Shown: positions 60,651 to 64,000 of the stretch, piece by piece | Layout: the number at the start of each line of letters is the position of its first letter | Position numbering within the stretch: the stretch's first letter is position 1 | Assembly (NCBI RefSeq): GCF_003202285.1 | Contig: NZ_MASW01000002.1 | Coordinates: 1,550,001-1,614,000, forward strand | Length of the DNA stretch: 64,000 bases | Reading direction: 5' to 3' | Origin: Prauserella muralis | GTDB lineage: Bacteria > Actinomycetota > Actinomycetes > Mycobacteriales > Pseudonocardiaceae | Position numbers and translations under genes: made by a program | The notes under the pieces: model-generated | What the model was told of the DNA's origin: nothing | The model's input: the letters and a program-made list of their open reading frames with translations, nothing else | The model's database searches: none

Positions 60651-61780
60651 TCCGCCGGGGCCTCGGAGCGCGCAGCCTGCGCGCGCGTATCACGGTGCTC
60701 GCGACCGTCCTGGTCGCGCTCGTGAGCCTCGTGCTGCTCTGGCTGGCCTGGCAGCTGGTCGGCGACTCGGTGGCGGCGGTGCCGCAGATGCCGCCCGGCA
60801 CGGTGGTCCGGGTGGACGGCGTCGACGTGGAGGCCTCCACGCTGGCCGAGCACCTGCGTGAGCAGGCGCGGCAGCGGATGCTCATCGCGGGCGCCGTGGC
60901 CTTCTGCTTCGTCGTGGCCGCCGCGGGCATTCTGTCGTGGACGTTCACCTCGCGGGTGCTGCTGCCGCTGCGGGAGATCACCGACACCGCCCACCGGCTG
61001 TCGGTGGAGTCGCTGGGCGAGCGTATCGGCGAGCTGAGCACCCGCGACGAGCTGGCCGAGCTGGCGCACACCTTCGACGAGATGCTCGACCGGCTGCAGG
61101 CGGCGTTCGAGGCGCAGCGGCATTTCGTGGCCAACGCCAGCCACGAGCTGCGCACCCCGCTGTCGGTGATCCGCACCGAGCTGGACGTCACGCTGTCCGA
61201 CGAGCAGGCCGACGAGACGGAGCTGCGCCGCATGGCCGCGGTGGTGCGCGACGCCACCGAGCGGGCCGAGCAGCTGGTGGGCTCGCTGCTGCTGCTGGCC
61301 CGCACCGACGGCGCGGGGCTCGCGCTGACCGAGCACGTGGACCTGGCCGCGGTGGCCGACAGCGCGTGGCGGGCCGTGCGGACCGAGGCCGACAAGCGCG
61401 GCCTGCGCGCCGAGTTCGAGACCCCCTCGGCGGTCACGACCGGCGACCCCGCCCTGCTGGAGCGGATCGCGGGCAATCTGCTGGAGAACGCCGTGCGGCA
61501 CAACGTCGACGGCGGCTGGATCGACGTGCGCACCGACAGCGGGCCGCGCTCGGTGCGGCTGTGCGTGCGCTCCTCGGGTCCGCTGATCGACCCGGCGACC
61601 GTGGCCGAGCTGTTCGAACCGTTCCGCAGGGCGGGCGTGGCGCGCACCGCACGCTCGGGCGCCGGCCTCGGGCTGTCCATCGTGCGCGCGGCCGTGCGCG
61701 CACACGGCGGGTCCGTCACCGCGGAGCCCGTGGTGGGCGGGGGACTGGCGGTCACCGTGACGCTGCCGCTGGCGGGATAG
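60647..61780 (+). CDS. Sensor histidine kinase (HAMP-HisKA-HATPase)
   Basis: A 377-residue membrane kinase. Two helices (residues about 14-37 and 78-100) enclose a small 40-residue extracytoplasmic domain. HAMP follows (RVLLPLREITDTAHRLS), then HisKA with FVANASHELRTPLSVIRTEL (His166), and HATPase with LLENAVRHNVDGG (N box) and GAGLGLSIVRAAVRAHGG (G box). Typical orthodox kinase partner of the OmpR regulator upstream; the sensed signal is not known. Confidence 0.93.
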   Translation: MIRRGLGARSLRARITVLATVLVALVSLVLLWLAWQLVGDSVAAVPQMPPGTVVRVDGVDVEASTLAEHLREQARQRMLIAGAVAFCFVVAAAGILSWTFTSRVLLPLREITDTAHRLSVESLGERIGELSTRDELAELAHTFDEMLDRLQAAFEAQRHFVANASHELRTPLSVIRTELDVTLSDEQADETELRRMAAVVRDATERAEQLVGSLLLLARTDGAGLALTEHVDLAAVADSAWRAVRTEADKRGLRAEFETPSAVTTGDPALLERIAGNLLENAVRHNVDGGWIDVRTDSGPRSVRLCVRSSGPLIDPATVAELFEPFRRAGVARTARSGAGLGLSIVRAAVRAHGGSVTAEPVVGGGLAVTVTLPLAG

Positions 61781-61797
61781 CGGGTTACGGTCGGGGC

Positions 61798-62625
61798 ATG
61801 GACGTACCCACGGTCGAGCTCAACAACGGTGTCCGGATGCCCCAGCTGGGATTCGGGGTGTACAAGGTCCCGGACGCCGAGGCCACCGACACGGTGCTCA
61901 CCGCCTTCGAGGCCGGCTACCGCAGCGTCGACACGGCGACGCTGTACCGCAACGAGCGCGGTGTCGGTGAGGCGGTGGCCAAGTCCGGGCTGCCGCGCGA
62001 GGAGTTGTTCGTCACCACGAAGCTGTGGAACACGGAGCACGGCTACGACGCGGCGTTGCGGGCCTTCGACGTCAGCCTGCGGGAGCTGGCCCTCGACTAC
62101 GTGGACCTGTACCTGATCCACTGGCCCGTGCCCAGCAAGGACCTTTACGTCGACACGTGGCGTGCGCTGGAGAAGATCGCCTCGGACGGCCGTGCCCGCG
62201 CCGTCGGCGTCTCGAACTTCCAGGTGCCGCATCTGCAGCGGCTCATCGACGAGACGGGCGTGACGCCGGCGGTGAACCAGATCGAACTGCACCCCTGGCT
62301 GCAGCAGCCGGAGCTGCGCACCTTCCACGAGGAGAACGGCATCGCCACCGAGGCGTGGAGTCCGATCGCGCGGGGCGGCGAGCGCCTTTCCGGCAGCGAG
62401 GTGATCTCCACGGTCGCCCGCAAGCACGGCAAGACCCCGGCGCAGGTCGTTCTGCGCTGGCACCTCGAGATGGGGCACGTGGTGATCCCGAAGTCGGTGA
62501 CCCCGGCGCGTATCGCCGAGAACATCGACGTCTTCGACTTCGAGCTCGACGAGCACGACATCGCCGCCTTCGCGACCCTGGAATCCGGCGACCGTCTCGG
62601 CCCCCATCCCGACACGCTCGCCTGA
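61798..62625 (+). CDS. Aldo/keto reductase
   Basis: A 275-residue NADPH-dependent (beta/alpha)8 reductase. The catalytic tetrad is visible: Asp45 and Tyr50 in SVDTATLYRNE, Lys75 in TTKLWN and His108 in YLIHWP. Cofactor motif IPKSVTPARIAENIDVFDF near the C-terminus contacts the adenosine phosphate. It belongs to the prokaryotic AKR5-like group (2,5-diketogluconate reductase-like); the physiological substrate is unknown. The first base of repeat copy D follows directly after its stop. Confidence 0.9.
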   Translation: MDVPTVELNNGVRMPQLGFGVYKVPDAEATDTVLTAFEAGYRSVDTATLYRNERGVGEAVAKSGLPREELFVTTKLWNTEHGYDAALRAFDVSLRELALDYVDLYLIHWPVPSKDLYVDTWRALEKIASDGRARAVGVSNFQVPHLQRLIDETGVTPAVNQIELHPWLQQPELRTFHEENGIATEAWSPIARGGERLSGSEVISTVARKHGKTPAQVVLRWHLEMGHVVIPKSVTPARIAENIDVFDFELDEHDIAAFATLESGDRLGPHPDTLA

Positions 62626-62766
62626 AGCTCCCCAATGCCACATTTGTAGCGTTCAACTTCCCCAATGCGGCATTCGTAGCGCCCGCCCGTCTCCCACCAC
62701 TGCCCAAACGGAGACGCTCCGCGTCGCTGTGCCGGTTCAACGCCACCAATGCCGCATTGGGGAGCT
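62626..62766. repeat. Dispersed palindromic repeat, copy D with 54-bp extra segment
   Basis: Ends and first two 30-bp units match copies A-C (AATG at 62634 and 62664), but the third core lies at 62748, so 54 bp have been added before the last unit. The total, 141 bp, is again a multiple of three. The extra segment (CCCGCCCGTCTCCCACCACT onward) resembles the flank of the half copy at 3694. It fills the gap between the convergent AKR and FadB-like genes. Confidence 0.9.
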
Positions 62767-62770
62767 TTGG

Positions 62771-64000
62771 TCAGGCGGCGGGTACCGAGGCGACCCCGGG
62801 CGCGAGGAACGGCTTGCCGTTGACCTTTTCGGACACGCCCGTGCGGTCGAGGTACGGCGTGATGCCGCCGAGCCAGAACGGCCAGCCCGCGCCGAGGATC
62901 AGGCACAGGTCGATGTCCTGCGCCTCGGCGACCACACCCTCGTCGAGCATGATGCGCACCTCCTCGGCGATCGCGCCCAGCGCCCGCTCGCGCACCTGCT
63001 CGGCCGTGGCGGGCCGGTCACCCTGCTGCCACAGCTGCGCCACCTCGGGGTCGAGCCGCTGGTTGCCCTGCTCGTCCCAGGTCCAGACGGCGCGCTTGCC
63101 CGCCTCGACGAAACGCCTGAGGTTCTCGCTCACCCCGAACCGGTCGGGGAACGCCTCGTGCATCGTCTCGGCGACGTGCAGTGCCACCGGAGGCCCGACC
63201 AGCTGCAGCAGGGTCAGCGGCGACATCGGCAGGCCCAGCGGGTCGAGCGCGGAGTCGGCCACCTCGAACGGCGTGCCCTCGTCCACCGACGCCAGGACCT
63301 CGCCGAGGAACCGGGTCAGCAGCCGGTTCACCACGAACGCCGGCGCGTCCTTGACCAGCACGCACGACTTCTTCAACTGCTTGCCCACGGCGAACGCGGT
63401 GGCCAGCGCCGCGTCGTCGGTGCGCTCGCCGCGCACGATCTCCAGCAACGGCAGCACGGCCACCGGGTTGAAGAAGTGGAAGCCGACGACCCGCTCCGGG
63501 TGCTGCAGCTGCTCGGCCATGGCGGTCACCGACAGCGACGAGGTGTTGGTCGCCAGGATCGCCTCGGGGGACACGTGCTGCTCCAACTCGGCGAACACCT
63601 GTCGCTTGACGCCCAGCTCCTCGAACACCGCCTCGATGACGAAGTCGGCATCGGCGAAGGCGGCCTTGTCCAGCGAGCCGGACACCAGGGCCTTGAGCCG
63701 GTTCGCCTCGTCGGGCGACACGCGCTTCTTGGCGGCCAGCTTGCCGATCTCGTCGTGGACGTAGCCGACGCCGGAGTCGATGCGCTGCTGGTCGACGTCG
63801 GTGAGCACCACCGGCACCTTGAGCCTGCGCACGAACAGCAGCGCCAGCTGGCTGGCCATCAGGCCCGCGCCCACGATGCCGACCTTGCCGACCTGCCGGG
63901 CCAGCGCCTTGTCCGGCGCCCCGGCCGGCCGCTTGGCGCGCTTGTTGACGAGGTTGAACGAGTACAGCCCCGCGCGCAGGGTGTCGGTCATCAGGATCTC
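62771..64000 (-). CDS. 3-hydroxyacyl-CoA dehydrogenase / enoyl-CoA hydratase FadB-like, C-terminal part
   Basis: The last 410 codons of a longer gene that continues past the right edge. NAD-binding fold: KVGIVGAGLMASQLALLFVR; substrate-domain motifs: NTSSLSVTAMAEQLQHPERV (catalytic Ser region) and VGFHFFNPVAVLPLLEIVRG with the catalytic His. A second C-terminal domain has LLTRFLGEVLASVDEG and DPLGLPMSPLTLLQLVG. The linker YSFNLVNKRAKRPAGAPD is the segment that joins hydratase and dehydrogenase halves in trifunctional FadB proteins, so the hydratase half should lie beyond 64000. Role: fatty acid beta-oxidation. Confidence 0.88.
   Translation of the reverse strand, partial: EILMTDTLRAGLYSFNLVNKRAKRPAGAPDKALARQVGKVGIVGAGLMASQLALLFVRRLKVPVVLTDVDQQRIDSGVGYVHDEIGKLAAKKRVSPDEANRLKALVSGSLDKAAFADADFVIEAVFEELGVKRQVFAELEQHVSPEAILATNTSSLSVTAMAEQLQHPERVVGFHFFNPVAVLPLLEIVRGERTDDAALATAFAVGKQLKKSCVLVKDAPAFVVNRLLTRFLGEVLASVDEGTPFEVADSALDPLGLPMSPLTLLQLVGPPVALHVAETMHEAFPDRFGVSENLRRFVEAGKRAVWTWDEQGNQRLDPEVAQLWQQGDRPATAEQVRERALGAIAEEVRIMLDEGVVAEAQDIDLCLILGAGWPFWLGGITPYLDRTGVSEKVNGKPFLAPGVASVPAA

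Overview
The window is high-GC DNA with dense actinobacterial coding, GTG starts and many ATGA/GTGA overlaps. An ordered run of genes (DUF3039, BrkB-like, sigA, ppgK, suhB, cei, DUF4193, DUF3093, dut, DUF3710, alpha/beta hydrolase, OB-fold, DUF3159, ceoC/ceoB, APC-type potassium permease, TrmA-like methylase, then dxs) matches the Rv2708c to Rv2682c block that I recall from Mycobacterium tuberculosis. The gene complement suggests a member of the Pseudonocardiales (Saccharomonospora/Amycolatopsis-like); this is inference, since no rRNA or other marker is present.

Layout. 1-3575: end of a psuG-like gene, DUF3039, BrkB-like membrane protein and a DEAD/DEAH helicase. 3576-8685: a repeat-rich spacer, then a xylose-type ABC importer (xylFGH) with a ROK regulator and a perfect operator-like palindrome upstream. 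8695-17383: PepSY membrane protein with a His-rich loop, DUF7455, EamA exporter, a glutamine-synthetase-like ligase paired with a C39/papain-like protein, an amino acid permease, a NarL-type two-component system and a small membrane protein. 17461-32024: the conserved housekeeping block, ending in a potassium module (CeoB/CeoC, a MarR regulator and a KimA-like permease). 32083-36670: gluconate/idonate operon (gntK-gntP-idnO-idnD) divergent from an FCD-type GntR regulator, with a palindromic operator between them. 36786-39829: choline oxidase and betaine aldehyde dehydrogenase (glycine betaine synthesis). 40067-42007: dxs. 42014-50602: an SSS symporter / guanidinobutyrase / AruI-like TPP decarboxylase / aldehyde dehydrogenase / NCS1 permease operon divergent from a PucR regulator. 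This looks like the 2-ketoarginine to 4-guanidinobutyrate to GABA route.

50532-61780 is the most unusual part. A five-gene overlapping operon encodes a lipoprotein with YxYxxD repeats and a DUF4142-like domain, a ferric-reductase-like cytochrome b, a 3Fe-4S ferredoxin, a ferredoxin reductase and a 61-residue protein. It is divergent from two successive ECF sigma/anti-sigma modules that bracket a DUF1996 secreted protein and a second YxYxxD lipoprotein; an OmpR-type two-component system follows. I read it as a candidate transmembrane electron-transfer system under envelope-stress-type control. 61798-64000: an aldo/keto reductase and the C-terminal part of a FadB-like beta-oxidation enzyme.

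Across the window there is a dispersed 87-bp quasi-palindromic repeat made of three 30-bp units. Four full copies lie between convergent genes and one half copy lies in the 3.7-kb spacer. One full copy has been captured as coding sequence at the C-terminus of the NCS1 permease. No rRNA, tRNA, insertion sequence or CRISPR array was seen.
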